DNA of 64,000 nucleotides, taken from contig JAIVFJ010000012.1 of NCBI GenBank assembly GCA_025765615.1, positions 62,001 through 126,000 of the forward strand, written 5' to 3'. This document shows positions 1 to 12,561 of the stretch, piece by piece. Position numbers and translations under genes: made by a program. Source of the DNA: Zopfochytrium polystomum. Its lineage: Eukaryota > Chytridiomycota > Chytridiomycetes > Chytridiales > Chytridiaceae. Within the stretch, counting starts at the first letter, position 1. Each line of letters begins with the position of its first letter. The notes beneath the pieces were generated by a model. It was not told where the DNA came from and ran no database searches. It saw nothing but the letters and a program-made list of their open reading frames with translations.

Positions 1-3000
1 GTTTCGACAACGTGACTCGAAGCAGGAATCTCTTGAGCGGCCACATCCTCGGTCTCAGTTGTAACCACCGCTTGGATTGATGTTGTCGCGGTAGATTCAA
101 CAGGAGCAGAGACTTCAACAGTTTCAACTGATTGTTCACCAGTCTCCAAGAGCGGAAGCACCTGGGTTTCGACGAGTTCTACACCGACGAGCTTGATCGT
201 GGAGCGAATGAAAGAAAATAGACGTACAAGGAGCCCTATCTCAGTCACGCCTGCCTCCTTCTTGATTGATTCAAGCTCGTCAATTGAGCACACAGCTCCA
301 CTGTCGGCTAGTGCGGCAATGATGGAAGCATCGGTCACTTCTTCCGACTCTCCGATGAGAGTGAGGAACCGAGAAACATTGAACGTGGTGTACCGAGTGG
401 TCAAGACAGTGAGGAAACGTCTCCACCAACGTGTTAATGCGAACCCAGGGATTTCGACATTGAAATCGAAGGACTCCAGGACCTCGTTTGTGTCTGGGTT
501 TATGACTTGCTTCGTCAACGTGATAATCGCACCAGTCACAACTTCAACGGTTTCCCGAACTGTTTCCGTGGTTGTTGTTGTTGTTGATGAAGTGGTTGCC
601 ACAGGAAGCTCCTCAGTGATTGTGACAGTCTTTGTTGCTGCGTCATCGAAAGGGATTGGAGTGGCGCCTTTGACAACTTCGGTACTTTCTGTAACAATTG
701 TCGTTTCCTGAACAGCAAATGGGACGTCAACTGCTCCACCTTTCTCCAACGTTGTCGCTTGAGTCGTCTCTGGCATTGTTCCGCTAACGGCAACTGACGT
801 TGTGATAGCCTCAACTGGTGCAACTTCGGCCTGCTCTTCACCTGACGCAAGCAACGGAAGGACCTGCGTCTCAACAAGCTCAACACCAACAAGTCTGATG
901 GTCGAGTGGATGAAGACAAACAATCGGACCAGAAGGCCAGGTTCCGTGATGCCAGCCTCCCGTTTGATATCCTCCAGCTCAGCTGCACTGCAAGGAGCTC
1001 CACTTGCAGCCAGAGCAGATTCCAAAGACGCATCAGTCACCTCATCTGACTCTCCAATCAGAGTAAGGAAGCGAGTGATGTTGAATGCAGTGAAGCGTGT
1101 GGTCAAAATGCGGGTGAGAGTTAGCCACCACTTTGTCAGAGCGTAGCCTGGAATCTCCACCGAGTATTCAGTGGAGTTGATGACCTCCCTGGTGTCCGGG
1201 TTGAGCTCCTGCTTGGTGAGAGTAACTATGGCGCCAGTCACAACTTCCACGGTTTGGTGGGTTTCCGTCGTCATGGTGGTTGTTGCTGCAGGAGCCGTAA
1301 CGACTGTCTCAGAAGAAATAAGCCCAAGCTCCTTCGTAGAGTCTACTGCGGGAATCACCACTGTTTCAGAGGTTGTCCTTGTTTCAGTTTCTTCAACAGT
1401 CTTGGCTGTGTCAGCATCAGCGGTTCCTGAAGCCTGCTCTTCTGCTGAGGCAAGGAGCGGTAGAACCTGACTTTCCACCAATTCCACACCAACGAGCCGC
1501 ACAGTTCTCCGCACAAAAGTGAAAAGGCGGACGAGTAGCCCAGGTTCTGCGAGGCCGACTTCTTGGGATATCAACTTGAGCTCAGAGTCAGTACATCCAG
1601 CGCCAGCCTTGTCGAGTGCGTGTAGAATGTCAGCGTCTGTCACGTCATTGTCAGAGTCGCCAAGAGCCGTCAAGAAAGCAGTAACGCTGAATGAAGTATA
1701 GCGTGCCAAGATGGTGGAGCTGAAAAGAAGCCACCACTTTGTGAGGGCGTAACCAGGAATTTCAACGGAATAATCAGTTGATTCAAGGACACTGCCGGTT
1801 GCGGGATCGACAGTTTGCTTTGTGAGGGTGATGATGGCACCAGTAACAATTTCAATGGTTTGCTCAGTTGTAGTGGTTGTTGTTGTGGTTGAAGTGGCTG
1901 CTGTGGCCTCCGGAACGATGACTTCCTTCGACATTTCTTGAGCAATGACAGCCTCCGAGCCAACAACAACAATGCTGTCTGAGCTTCCGCCTTCTGAAAC
2001 TTCCACAATAGCGAGGTCCTCAGGTTCACTGGTGACAGCAGCTGCCGCTTCCTCCTCTGCCAGTTTCAAATTGTAGTCGAGTAGTGGTAGAACTTGCTCA
2101 ATGACAAGCTCGGCCCCAACGAGTCGCACAGCTGATCTGATGAATACTAGAAGAAGGAGTAGAAGCTGCTCGGGGTCCTTCTGGTTGAGTCCAGCAGGCG
2201 TTTCCACTGATTCTCTGAACAATGGAAGCTCTTCGATAGATACGTCTGCACCACCCGCTTTGAGCGCAGCACAAATATCAGCATCGTTTGCAAGGCTGTT
2301 GCACTCTCCAAGGTATGAGAAAAAGGTAATAATGCTGAAGTGCGCATATCGGGTCGTCACTACTGCGATGAAACGGAGCCACCAGCCATACAGTGCGTAG
2401 CCTGGGATTTCGAGAGTATAGTCGGTCTACAGAGACAACAATTGTTAGAATAACAGGTCTCACGACCGCACCGCGCTGACGTCCCACCGTTTCGAGAACC
2501 TCGTTCGACTCTGAATCCAATGTCTGCTTCGTCAAGGTGACAACTATGCCACCGGAATTCTCCAGTTCAGTCTCCTCGATACTCTCTTCAACAACGAGTT
2601 CGCGGTTTACATCAGATTCCTCAACGCCGTCGGCTGAAGTGATCGTGGTGGTTGTGGTCTGCGACGTGCTGTAATCAAACAACGGAAGAACTTGCTCCAC
2701 AACAAGGTCGACATTCCCTTCGACAAGGATAATTGTCTTTCTAACGAAAACGAAGAGGCGCCACAAGAGGCCCGAGTCGTGCGGGTCTACGGCGTTTTTG
2801 AACGCAGTCAAGTCTGATTCTGACAATGAGGCTGCGGCGTCGCCCTCGATAGCGGCGCGGAAAATGGAGAGAAGAATGGCGTCGGCGTCAGCGGCGTCAT
2901 CCACGAAAATAGTCTCTTGCAATCCGGCGATGAAGCGCAAGAGTGAAACAATGCTGAAGGATGTGTAGCGACTGCTCACAGCGGTAACGGTGCGTGTCCA

Positions 3001-4065
3001 CCAGCCATTTAAGGCATAACCTGGAATTTCCAGCGTATAAACGTGCTTTTGAATCAAGAAAATGGGAATGGATGTGTTAGTGACCGGAGACAACGAGGTC
3101 AATGGCTGCTAACCGTGTCGAGAACCTCATCAGTCTCTGCGTTCACGACCTCGTGAGTCAGCGTCACAATAATGCTGTCCACAGCTTGCGTGGTGGTGAC
3201 CGTCTCTTCCTGTACGGTCTTTGGAAACGAAAATCGATTGTCAGATTTGTGGCACTCGGCTTAAACGAGGGACTCCCACGCAGACAAACTCCATATCGTA
3301 TTAGTCATTGCGCGTAAAGTGGCCCACTCGGGCCACCACGCGGGGTGGGTGGGATTGAACAACATACCTGTCCCAAAAGGCTCCTCTCCACGGAGGCGGG
3401 AAGGTGCTCTGTTCCTGGCCCAACAATAACATACTCGTCAGACAGAGTCCCAAAGGACGATACGCCTGCGCGCTCGAGCTCTGCAGACAGTCGACGGTCT
3501 GCCGCAGACGAGTTGAAGGCGCGTGCGGTCTCAACGGCCTGTGCGAGGGCATCAGCGTCGAGAGATTTGACGGCCGAGAGAAGGAGAGGGGTTGATGACT
3601 AGTCGGAATAAGTCAAAATGGAAGGAGGAAAGCGAATTGATAAAGAACGAGCAAAAACGAAGAGCCCTCGAACAGAAACCAAGCAGAGCGAAAGCTGGAA
3701 AGGGGGGAAGATGACACGGAGCGCCAAACGCGCTCTCCCAAACGTTGCATGACCAAATGATGATATGGGTAATGTCGATCCCGCTGCGGCGTAATCGCGC
3801 CGGCTGGATCGACGAAAGCCGCGATCGAGCAAAGCATGGATGCACAAAGGACGGGAGGGGAGGGGCAGTGCGATCTCACCTGCGATGCTATGGGCGACGA
3901 TTCTAAAACGGTGTCCTCCTTCCCCGTGGTGGTGGTGGTTGTTACAGTCGTAGTAGTGGTTGAGGTTACAGAGGCGGTCGTGCCTGTGGCAGCGGCCGCA
4001 GCGGCATCGGCCGAACCTCCCGATGGATTCTGCTGGACGACGACGTCGTCAACATCTCCCACCAT
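1..4065 (-). CDS. Tandem-module repeat protein, 3' end missing at window edge
   Basis: I do not recognise this protein. The ATG at 4065 sits in a good Kozak context (ACCATGG). Exons read on the minus strand are 4065-3880, 3598-3368, 3218-3114, 3045-2488 and 2426 to beyond base 1, with introns of 281, 149, 68 and 61 bases. All joins are GT-AG and keep phase. The N-terminal part is Ala/Thr-rich with a short helical stretch. After it come five copies of a ~110-residue conserved block, each opening with a Y(T/S)(L/V)EIPGYAL-WW motif. The block continues with RYTSF, FLTLIGES, LLVRLFVFIRSTIRLVG and VLPLL motifs. Copies are joined by acidic Ser/Thr-rich linkers carrying VTGAI-TLTKQ. No signal peptide or clear membrane segment is seen. 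A scaffold or adhesin-like role would be speculation. The C-terminus lies outside the window. Confidence 0.75.
150..3045 (-). repeat. Five in-frame ~200-codon coding repeats
   Basis: Coding repeat units begin, reading the minus strand, near 3045, 2426, 1785, 1180 and 479, so the period is 605-701 bases. The EIPG-AL-WW opening is kept in every copy (tyrosine or phenylalanine before the alanine). The LVGVELVE-QVLPLL end is kept closely in copies three to five and more loosely in copies one and two. The linkers differ in length and sequence. Copies three to five, farthest from the start codon, resemble each other most, which suggests the more recent duplications were there. Confidence 0.8.
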
Positions 4066-5183
4066 GGTTCTCAGGAGCGACAGCGAGCGATGTTGGGCTG
4101 GTGTTGCTGTGGTGTTTGCTGTTTGGACTGAATGAAGAAAAAGATTCAGGTTCAAACGGAAAGATGTGTATTCTTGTCTTCTGTCCCCCTCACCTGATCC
4201 TTTTGTCGCCTTCTTCTTCTACTTTTTCTTCTTCTTCTTCTCTTTTCTAGTGAGGTAACGACGACCCCGGGGCGCGAGAACGAAGTCGGCGACGACGACG
4301 AACGACGGTAGGAAAATGAGGACGAGTAGACCGAGTTTTTTTTTTTTTTTCCTCTTAATTGACTGGGTCGACACCGATTCAATTGAACCACAAGGCAATA
4401 AGCAAGCCCCTGCCTCCTGCTGTTATTCTCCGGAGTATCGTTTGTGCAACCAACGACACACAGCGTTTTTCTCGTTTTTTACTTTTTTTGGTTAAATTTG
4501 CCTTAATTGGGAGAGGTTTTTGTGGCACCTATGGCCTCTTAAAACTTCACCGTCCAATCAAATCAGACGGAGGCCTTGTTTCTTGTTTCTTTCTTTGGTT
4601 GAGCCAAGCAAACTGAGGGGGTCGGGCGGCGCCAACAGCAAGCGTTCAAGAAGGGTGGGTTATAGAAAACATGGCGCGATGCGACATGGGCGAAGTATGA
4701 CTTTGAGCGGACGTGGCCGTTTGCTTGTCGTCACTCACACTGGACCGGTTCCGGTTCCTGTTCGCTTGCCCTTACCGAAAGTAAAATGGCAGCGATGCTG
4801 GCACTTGCTCCGACCTACGCCAGAGATCTGCGGGTACGACTGGGGTTCCCCTGGCCTTCGCTGGCCATTCTCGACGAAAACGGAGAAAAACGGCATCCCT
4901 CGTTTGGGGGAGAGGAAAGGGTAAATTGCGACTAACAGAGACAGACAGACAGACTTCCAAGCATGCAGCCACAGAAAGTCGCCGCACATCCGCCGCTGCG
5001 TTCGCCCTCTCTGTCTGTCTCCTCTGTGTCCGCCATAATTGTTCTTTCTGCTTTAGGAAGTGCTTTTTTTCATTGATTTGTTGCCCCCAGCTTACCCCTC
5101 CCTCGCTCCTGGACGGCCGGCCCGATCCCTTTCTCACCAACTTCCCCTCCAGTGCCTCTCACGCAACTATTCTGTCTTTCAGA
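4066..5183. other. Intergenic region, no gene seen
   Basis: No convincing coding frame. It holds CT/CTT-rich tracts near 4200-4250, a T14 run at 4337-4350 and pyrimidine-rich stretches. It lies between two divergent genes and so probably holds both promoters. Confidence 0.5.
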
Positions 5184-5943
5184 ATGCACATCCGCCGCTC
5201 TCCTTCACCACTGTGCTCATCATCGCGGAGTTCACATTCAGGAATCCGGTTACGGTTGTTCATCGCCCCAATGTTGGTGGTGGTGGTGTGTCTCTTCTTG
5301 CTGGCAAGAGGGGTCCTCGACGTCGCCTTCCCCTTTTGATGTGCCCGTTGCATTCCAGCCGGCCGTCGATGCGATGATGGCGGATGACGATGCCGCTGCG
5401 CCTGCTGGGAAACTCCTCCAGGCCAACCACTTTGCCGCGGCTGCCGCAGCAGCGGACGTGAACCACTACGGCGCCTACGCGGCCGCCACAACCACCACCA
5501 CGACCAGTTCCGCGGCCGCAAAGACTACCTCATCGTCTTCGTCCTCTTCGGCAAAGACGACCAGCTCATCTTCTTCTGCAAAGACGACGAGCTCGTCGTC
5601 TTCATCAGCGAAGACGACAAGCTCCACCACGAGCTTCTTCAGCCTACCCACCACATCGTGGCCGTCATCGATGAAAACAACTCTGGTTACAACAACCACC
5701 TTGTTCTCTCTTCCCACCATCACTTCGGTGGGAACCACAATGAGCTCTGGGGTGAAGATCACAACTACAATGACCATGACCATGTCGACCAGCTCAGCGA
5801 AAACTACATCGACTGCAACCATGACGACCAAAGCGACAACGACGAGCTCGGCAACGATGGTTACCATGCCGACCGGTACTACAATGAACATTTCGCCCAC
5901 CGGTATCCCAAACCGATACAAGTGCCGTCCTTCGAAAACATGA
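5184..5943 (+). CDS. Ser/Thr-rich secreted or membrane-anchored protein candidate, with apparent one-base frame break
   Basis: An ATG at 5184 opens a frame encoding a basic N-terminus followed by a hydrophobic segment (LFIAPMLVVVVCLFLLA), as in a signal anchor. That frame closes at 5339. The adjacent frame encodes a low-complexity Ala/Thr/Ser region with repeated AKTTSSSS units, then a Met/Thr-rich tail ending at TGA 5941-5943. The two frames overlap at a GAGGGG run near 5308-5313, where one base fewer would join them. The composition resembles heavily O-glycosylated fungal surface proteins. A third frame (His/Asp-rich) is also open over 5660-5960 but lacks an upstream start. No known domain is seen. 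Either a sequence error or a real break is possible. Confidence 0.45.
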
Positions 5944-6931
5944 AAGTGCAGCGGCTGGCCCTCTGTCTCCCCCCTTTTTCCGTCTGTTTATTTTTTGCCT
6001 GTACTTCTTTGAGCTTTTCTAAAGCTGTGGGACTGGTACCCCTGTTTTGTCGGCTCCCTGTCGTTTCGAGAAGTCACCATCTAGTAGCAATAAGCTGACC
6101 CGTATCGCCGCCGAAGGGCGCGGTCTTGGAGATGTTCAACTTTTTCCATTGCAATTCCGTTCTCCCGCCTTTCTTCCGCTTTGCTCCCGATTTTTCTTTC
6201 TTTCTTCTCTCTACACGGTGCAATCGTCGTACCAGTCCTCCTTTTTATATGGGAAGGGTACTATACAACTTTCTCTTGAAGACGTAGCTCCCTGGTTCTT
6301 CCAATCCCTTCACATTTCGACGGGTCCCTTTCGCCATCAATCCCTTTTACCATCAACTCCCCATTAACACCCCGCCCGTTTCACATTTTCAACTATTCCC
6401 TTGACCTTGACCGTCTGACGGGTTCTTGTTCAACATTTGTCCGATTCGTGCGTCGCCTGGCCCAACTTTCTTTGACCGCCTCCCCTGTCTTTGCCGGTTC
6501 AAAGGCAGCGAGACCAACAAGACCAACCATCACCACGAAGGGCTGGTTGGGCCTGTTGGGCGCTGAGATCACGGAATGGAATGGGCGTTGAGGGAAGAGC
6601 GAACTGTCCCAATAAATAAAACCTAAGAATTCAACCAACCGACAGCAAGAGGTAGCTTCTTAACGAGCCACGCTGATGTCATGTTGCTCGCCCACATTTT
6701 CCTGTCTGTCTCTCTGTCTGTCTGCCTGTCTGTCTACTTGTCGGCTGAGAGAAGGGCTTTGAGGCACCGCCGAATTGTCGCCAACCCATCAAAAAAATAA
6801 AAATAAAAAATAAAAAAAAGGAAGAAAACACAAACACACACACTGCTTACCCAATCCCGGACTCTGGACTGATTGGATCGGTTCCTTTGGCTGTTTGAGA
6901 TTGATTGAGTTGATCCTCCGTTAACGAATAA
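5944..6931. other. Intergenic and upstream region of the lipase gene
   Basis: No supported gene. It contains CTGT tetranucleotide repeats near 6703-6735, an A-rich tract at 6790-6822 and a short CA run at about 6830-6843. The latter lie about 90-230 bases upstream of the lipase start. Confidence 0.5.
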
Positions 6932-9570
6932 ATGCCGGCCAACACGACTGCAGCAGCAGCGACTTCGAAGCCGAGGTCGCCGATCTCCTCCCCCGCCGCT
7001 GTCGCTGCCACACCGTCGCCACAAACGCGATCGGATGAGCGCCACCACCACCACCACCACCACCGCCTTCTCCACCACAGCGAGGAACACGATCACCTAA
7101 AGCAGCTGGCACAAGTGCGGGCGCGAAGCGGGCCAGCCCCGCCGTCGTTAACGCGAGGAGGAGGCCGAGGAGGAAGAGGTGCAAGCGGAGGGAGTGCGGC
7201 CGTTCCCAGCAGCCAATTTCGCGCTGGAAGCGCTGTGATCGCTACCGACTGGCCCGTCCCTTCATGGCCCGTCCGCCCGTTCACGCAACTCTTCGCCCAC
7301 GTCGCATCGACCTCGATAATGGTCCTGCTCGTCATATTTTCCTTTGTCGAGGACATTGGCCGCTACATCTCTTCGCTGCTGCCCGCCGCAGTATCCGCTG
7401 CAACACCTCCTCCCCTCGGGCCGGGCGCCTCCCCCACACCGTCGGCGTCGGATTTTCCCGTGGTGGCTTCACCTCCAGCAGCCCACGAAAGCCACACCAG
7501 CCACCCGCTCGCCACCCTGCCGCCATTGCCTTTGGTGGACCCCTCCGCCACCGACAGTCCCGCCCTCTCGTATTCGTCGCCAACGCTTCCACCGCCGCCG
7601 GCCCCACCCATCCACCGCATTCTCTCGCACACGCACGTCGTGGGACCCGCTGCGGCCGCCGCCTCGCCCTCCAAGCCCGCAGGTTCTCCGACGCCGTCCC
7701 CGACCGCCAGGCGCAACAAGCACGCGCGCCGGCGCTCCGACCGGCCGCGCAAGCAGCCCACCGCAGGGACATCCTCGTCCTCCTCTTCTTCGTCGTCGTC
7801 GTCGGAGGACGCGACGACCGCAGGCGCCGGCTCCGACGACACGGACCCCGCGACAGACAACGACGTGTACTATGTCGACGACGACGCTGCCGAGCGCGAC
7901 GGCTCGACCATCATCGTAAAGTCCACCCACGCTACACCCCTGCTCGCCGCGTCGTCGACGCACATGCTTCTGCTGCACCCGGCGTCGGCAGCAGCGGGGG
8001 GTTCTGCGGCTGGTGCCGGGCTGGACACAGGCGCCGGCGCCGGCCCGACTGTTGTCAGCGGCGGTGGGGACCGCGCTGAGCACAGGCCATCGGAGCCGCC
8101 GAGTTAGCACGGATGACCGCGACGCGGGGACCGCCACTTTTACTGCAGAAGACTTGTCCCGTCGGAAGATCACGATGCGGGTGGAGGACTATTGCGAGCA
8201 CGCTGGGTACTCGTGCGAGGCTATCGAAACGGCGACCGACGACGGGTTTGTTCTTGTCGTGCACCACATTGGCAGAAAGGATGGGGCTCCTCCAGGCAGG
8301 CTTTTTTTTTTGTTATTCTTCCGATTATTTTGGGCTGGTTTTACCTGGGCTTCCCACTTTATTGTCTTTGCAGTTATTCATTGATCGCTATTACCACCAA
8401 TTATCCAGACCGCGGACCAGTCATCCTCATGCACGGCTTGTTTCAAAGTGCCGGAGTGTGGGTAACCAACGGGCGCAGCTCGTTTGCATTCTACCTTGTC
8501 GACCAAGGGTACGATGTCTGGCTCGGCAATGTGAGTGTCCACACCTGATCTTTATCGAGAAGATGGCAACGATTCTGACGACTTCTCTTTCGAACACCCA
8601 CCAGAACCGCACCGTCTTCCCCCGGCACCTCCGGTACCATCCGAGCAGCCCGGCCTTCTGGAACTGGTCCCTCGACGACCTCGCGATTCACGATATCCCG
8701 ACGCTCCTCGCCCTGGTGCGGCACAAGACGCGCCGCCCGCGCGTCGCCTACGTCGGACACTCGCAGGGCAACTCGCAAATGTTTCTGGCGCTCGCGCTCA
8801 ACCCGTCACTCAACGCCCACCTGTCGGTCTTTGTCGCCCTGGCGCCCGCGGTCTACCTCGGCCCGCTGCTCGACTCGTTCCCCGTGAACTTGCTGATGCG
8901 GTGTCCGTCGGCGCTGTATAGGAGGCTGTTTGGCGTAAAGGGGTTTTTGCCTGTGATGGGCGTCGTGCAGCGGTGGGCGCCGCCGATGGTGTTTATGACG
9001 CTGGCGTATCATATGTTTCATTATTTGTTTGGGTGGTGAGGATGGTTGTTTTTGTTCTTGTTTCCCCTGTTTTCTTTTCGTTTGGTGCTGACAAAAACCG
9101 CAACCTCACAAAACCCCCCGCGCAGGACCGACACGAACTGGAACCCTGCCAACAAGCCCGCCTACTTCCAATTCACGCCGCGCCCTCAATCCGCCAAGCT
9201 GCTGCACCACTGGGCACAAATGGGCTCCGCCAAGGTCGTCCAACCCTTCCGCGCGCAGCACCCCCCCAGCCCCGCCTCCGCCTCGGCCAGTCCCGCGACC
9301 CCGCACTACGACGTTACGGCGGTGCGATGCCCGCTGGCGCTGTACTACGGCACCAAGGACACGATCGTCGACGCGCGGCGGCTGCACCGTGAGTGCTGGG
9401 CGGCACGCGGGCGAGGGGTGCGACTCGTCGCAGTCGAGGAGGTCGACGGGTACGAGCACATGGACTGCCTGTGGGCCGTGGACGCCGGGGCGAAAGTGTG
9501 GAGGAGAGTTGTCAAGGTGTTGGAGGGGGTGGAGGAGGTGGAGATGGAGAGGGCCGCGGCTTCGCGGTGA
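6932..9570 (+). CDS. Membrane-anchored acid-lipase / steryl ester hydrolase family protein
   Basis: Predicted five exons (6932-8012, 8086-8295, 8409-8530, 8605-9035, 9126-9570), about 762 residues. The N-terminal ~360 residues are low-complexity: a natural seven-His run, then a hydrophobic segment near residues 130-150, then Pro/Ser-rich sequence with an 11-Ser run. The C-terminal half is an alpha/beta-hydrolase of the acid lipase family. It has the oxyanion HGLFQSAG region, the nucleophile elbow GHSQG, an Asp in YYGTKDTIVDA and a His in GYEHMD, forming the expected Ser-Asp-His triad. Fungal relatives (Yeh1/Yeh2/Tgl1) are membrane-anchored and hydrolyse steryl esters on lipid droplets or at the plasma membrane. 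Intron 2 (8296-8408) has a GC donor. The first join (intron 8013-8085, GC-rich) is the least certain. The specific substrate is inferred. Confidence 0.85.
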
Positions 9571-12561
9571 CCGGGTGTGTGCTTTCGTTCCTTTTCGTTT
9601 TTTTTCTTCTTTTCTATTGTTTTGGTGATCTGTCGTTTTGGTTAGAGGCGGGCTCCGGTTCCCCGTCGCTGCATGTGTCCCGTTTGAGGAGCGCATATTG
9701 CTGGGGGTTGGGGCATTGTGGGGGAGTTTTGAGCTGTTGCTCCGTCCTGTCAGCGCTGTCCCCCTTTGATCTGTGAAACTGGGTGATGGCATGGCATGTT
9801 GGATGACGGGTTGAATGTTTCGACCGCACTTGACGGGAAGGAGGAAAAGAGATAGAGTGGGACAAGGCAACACGTACTTTTAGTACATACAAAAAAAAAA
9901 CCACGCCCAGATGGGTTTGAAGGCGCTTGGCTCGCCTTGGATTGTGCGTTCGGACTCTTTTGTCCGTAGGTTCCTTTTTTTTTTTTTTGCACGAGCACGG
10001 CGAAGAAGCAAACGACCAAGAAGCTCGCCTCCGATCCATCCGCACCCGCCTGTGGCATTTCAAAAAAGCTGAAAGCTCAACCAAGGCATGGGTCAGTTTC
10101 GCTTTCGCCTCTTTAAGCTGGGCTTGCGGGCCGTGTGGTTTGCTGGCTCGGGGTGCTTGCAGGTTCGGAATTTCCTGGCCGGCGCTCCATCAGTTTTCGT
10201 TCGAGGTCGCCAAGATGGAACTTCGTCCGGAGGTCCCGGTGCCACCCGGGGTTTACGACTTCGTCTGGGCCGCGTTGGCGAGTTTCAAAAACATAGCGTA
10301 TATGCTTCACTCGCTGCAGCCTCCCTGGGGCCCTGGGGAAACTCGTGCTGGTGTTCGCGATAGCGCTGGCCCATTCAGCCATTTGTACTGCTGCTTGAGC
10401 CTACGATCGCATGCGCTGCACCGGAGCAGCGGGGGTTCCTTGGGGATTAACCGCTCTTTTCCGAATTTTCCCAGTCTCCCGTTCCCATTGTCCGTTTTCA
10501 CTTCGTGCAAATTTCACCTGCTTGTTTGTCATACCCACCCCCCATCGCACTGCAAGAGACCAGGCGACCGACGCTTGGCCCGCCCCCCTTCCCCCTCCCC
10601 TTCTCGCAACCCCGCTCCACTCGCACCAGTAGAGTGAGATTCGATTGGAACACCTGCCGAGGCGTTCGCAGAACCAGGAGGAATGAGCATTTACAAAGGG
10701 GCTCCCAACTCTTTGAGGCACTGCGCTAGTTCCTTGAGCGCCGTCATTTTTTGCCAGGGAACACTGTGAGATTATACTCACTCCTTTGAGCCTGTGATCT
10801 GGGCCCTAGAGTGAGGGAAAGCAAATAATAGGCTAAACTAACTTTATTGGGCTGTTGTCTTGGGGGTGTTTCAACCCTACTACTTGCCTAGTCCACAAAG
10901 TATCCCTACTGATCTGTCTAACAGGGTCTCAAACACAAAGAATGACCATTCAGAGGGACAATCCTCTGAAGGATCAGTGTGGGAGCACCAATTACTTGCG
11001 TGGCTGCAAGCCAGTGCAAGGGAAAAAGGAAGGGCGCTCCCAAGGGCGCAACACAACTGCAGAATAAAGAGAGAGAAGAGGGAAACAGGGGTTTTATCTC
11101 AGGAACCTAATCTCAAATGCAACAGGAGCGGTAAATGGGGCAATGGGACAGACAGGGCGCAACCTAGCGCCCCTCGTCACAGACGGTGCTGCAGGAGCCC
11201 TCGTTGTCACCAGCGACAAGGGGGAGAGAAGGGAGTCGACTATGTAGGGGTCAGAAGTTCGCCAGCAGGGAACTCGCACACAGAAGCACCTGCGGTTGTA
11301 CACGCACCCCACTGGGCTGTGTTGGCACAATCACTCAACCAACGGGCTTTATCGCATCGCACTCGTACTCATACGTCTCACTCTCACAGCAATAGGACTG
11401 AGGCAGGTGCTCGTAGATCGAACTCTCAGGTGTCGGGGGCCACACAGAGCGTGGCCACCAACACCCTCGCAGGGACAGAAAGTTTGGGGACAACAACACT
11501 GTCATCATTGCCACCGCCACCACTGTTGTTACAGTGGGCGAGTGCTGGGGATCCTCCCTCCAACACAGAGCTGGCAATACACAGTCGCTGGCAGGGCCAG
11601 CTGCATTCCCCACCCACAGCCCCTTAAGAGGAGGCCCACTAAGGGACCATGTACACATCCAGGTGTGTACCATCTCTCACTACCCTCACCTTGCAAGCCA
11701 GATGGATTTGAAGGGACTCTGTACTGGTGGCGAAGGACAGAAATCAGATTGAAGAAAAAAGGAAAAAGAGAAATGGCCCAAAAACAGAGAGAGGGAAAAT
11801 TGACAAGTCAACCCCCCTGACTTGGAGCATCCACCACAAATGCTCTACGTCCCCCCAACCCACTGTGTGTATGTACAAGTGCCGAAAATAAATAATAAAT
11901 TATGCCTGCTTGGGGTACGGCCTGTCAGGCACCCCATCCCTAGGCAGTCAGGCAGTCTCCGTTAGTCACCGAAAAAGAAAATATGTTTAGAAAACCCTGG
12001 CGCAACGGAAACTGTTAAGACAAAAGTAGTAAAAGCAGGCCCAATATAAAGACAGGTTAGCTGCAAATACACTTTGATAACGCCTTGGAAACTAAAGACC
12101 TGGGAATAATAATAGGGGTCCCGATCCTTGTGGTTTTATGACAGGTACACTTGTTTTTGCAAATAAAATCCCTTGTCACAACACCGCCAGTTCCAGGCAC
12201 TTGAATGGTGCAAAAGCAGAGGCTTGGACCTGAAGTGCACAACATGGGCAGTCGACTCAGCAGCGAAATTTGGTCAGCTGGATGTTTTGAATTGGTGGAA
12301 AGGTAGTGGGTTGGGGTCGTCCCTTCGTTAACTGCTTTTCGAAATCTCACACAATCCAATTAAAGAGAGCACTGGTTGACTCCTGTTGTCCAACTGCTCC
12401 CATTTGCACTCATTTTAGAGACTCCGGCGCAGCGGTCGCCTGGTGGCGGTCGTCTTCTTGATTTGGAGGCAGTGTAGTCAGCGTTGAACCCGATCGTTGG
12501 CCTCTTTCACAGACTTGTTTTTGACGTGGTCTGCAAATTCACTCAGCTTTCTTCCACTTCC
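9571..12561. other. Long region without a recognised gene
   Basis: Nearly 3 kb without a supported coding region. The first kilobase has GC content like its neighbours. From about 10,780 to 12,380 the base composition is more even, and the open frames there are short and unlike known proteins (for example 12359-12057 minus and 10860-11627 plus). This stretch could be a decayed mobile element, but I found no transposase, reverse transcriptase or clear terminal repeats. Confidence 0.4.

Noticed and set aside
193..2400. Several plus-strand frames of 60-172 codons
   Set aside because: Antisense of the conserved modules; the minus strand carries repeated protein motifs in phase.
5475..5921. 148-codon hydrophobic Val/Asp-rich minus-strand frame
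   Set aside because: Antisense of Thr/Ser repeats; no start context or domain.
7264..8173. Arg/Pro-rich frames on both strands
   Set aside because: Shadows of the low-complexity N-terminal half of the lipase.
9927..10637. 236-codon plus-strand frame
   Set aside because: No domain, no codon bias like the neighbours, and contains homopolymer-derived Phe runs.
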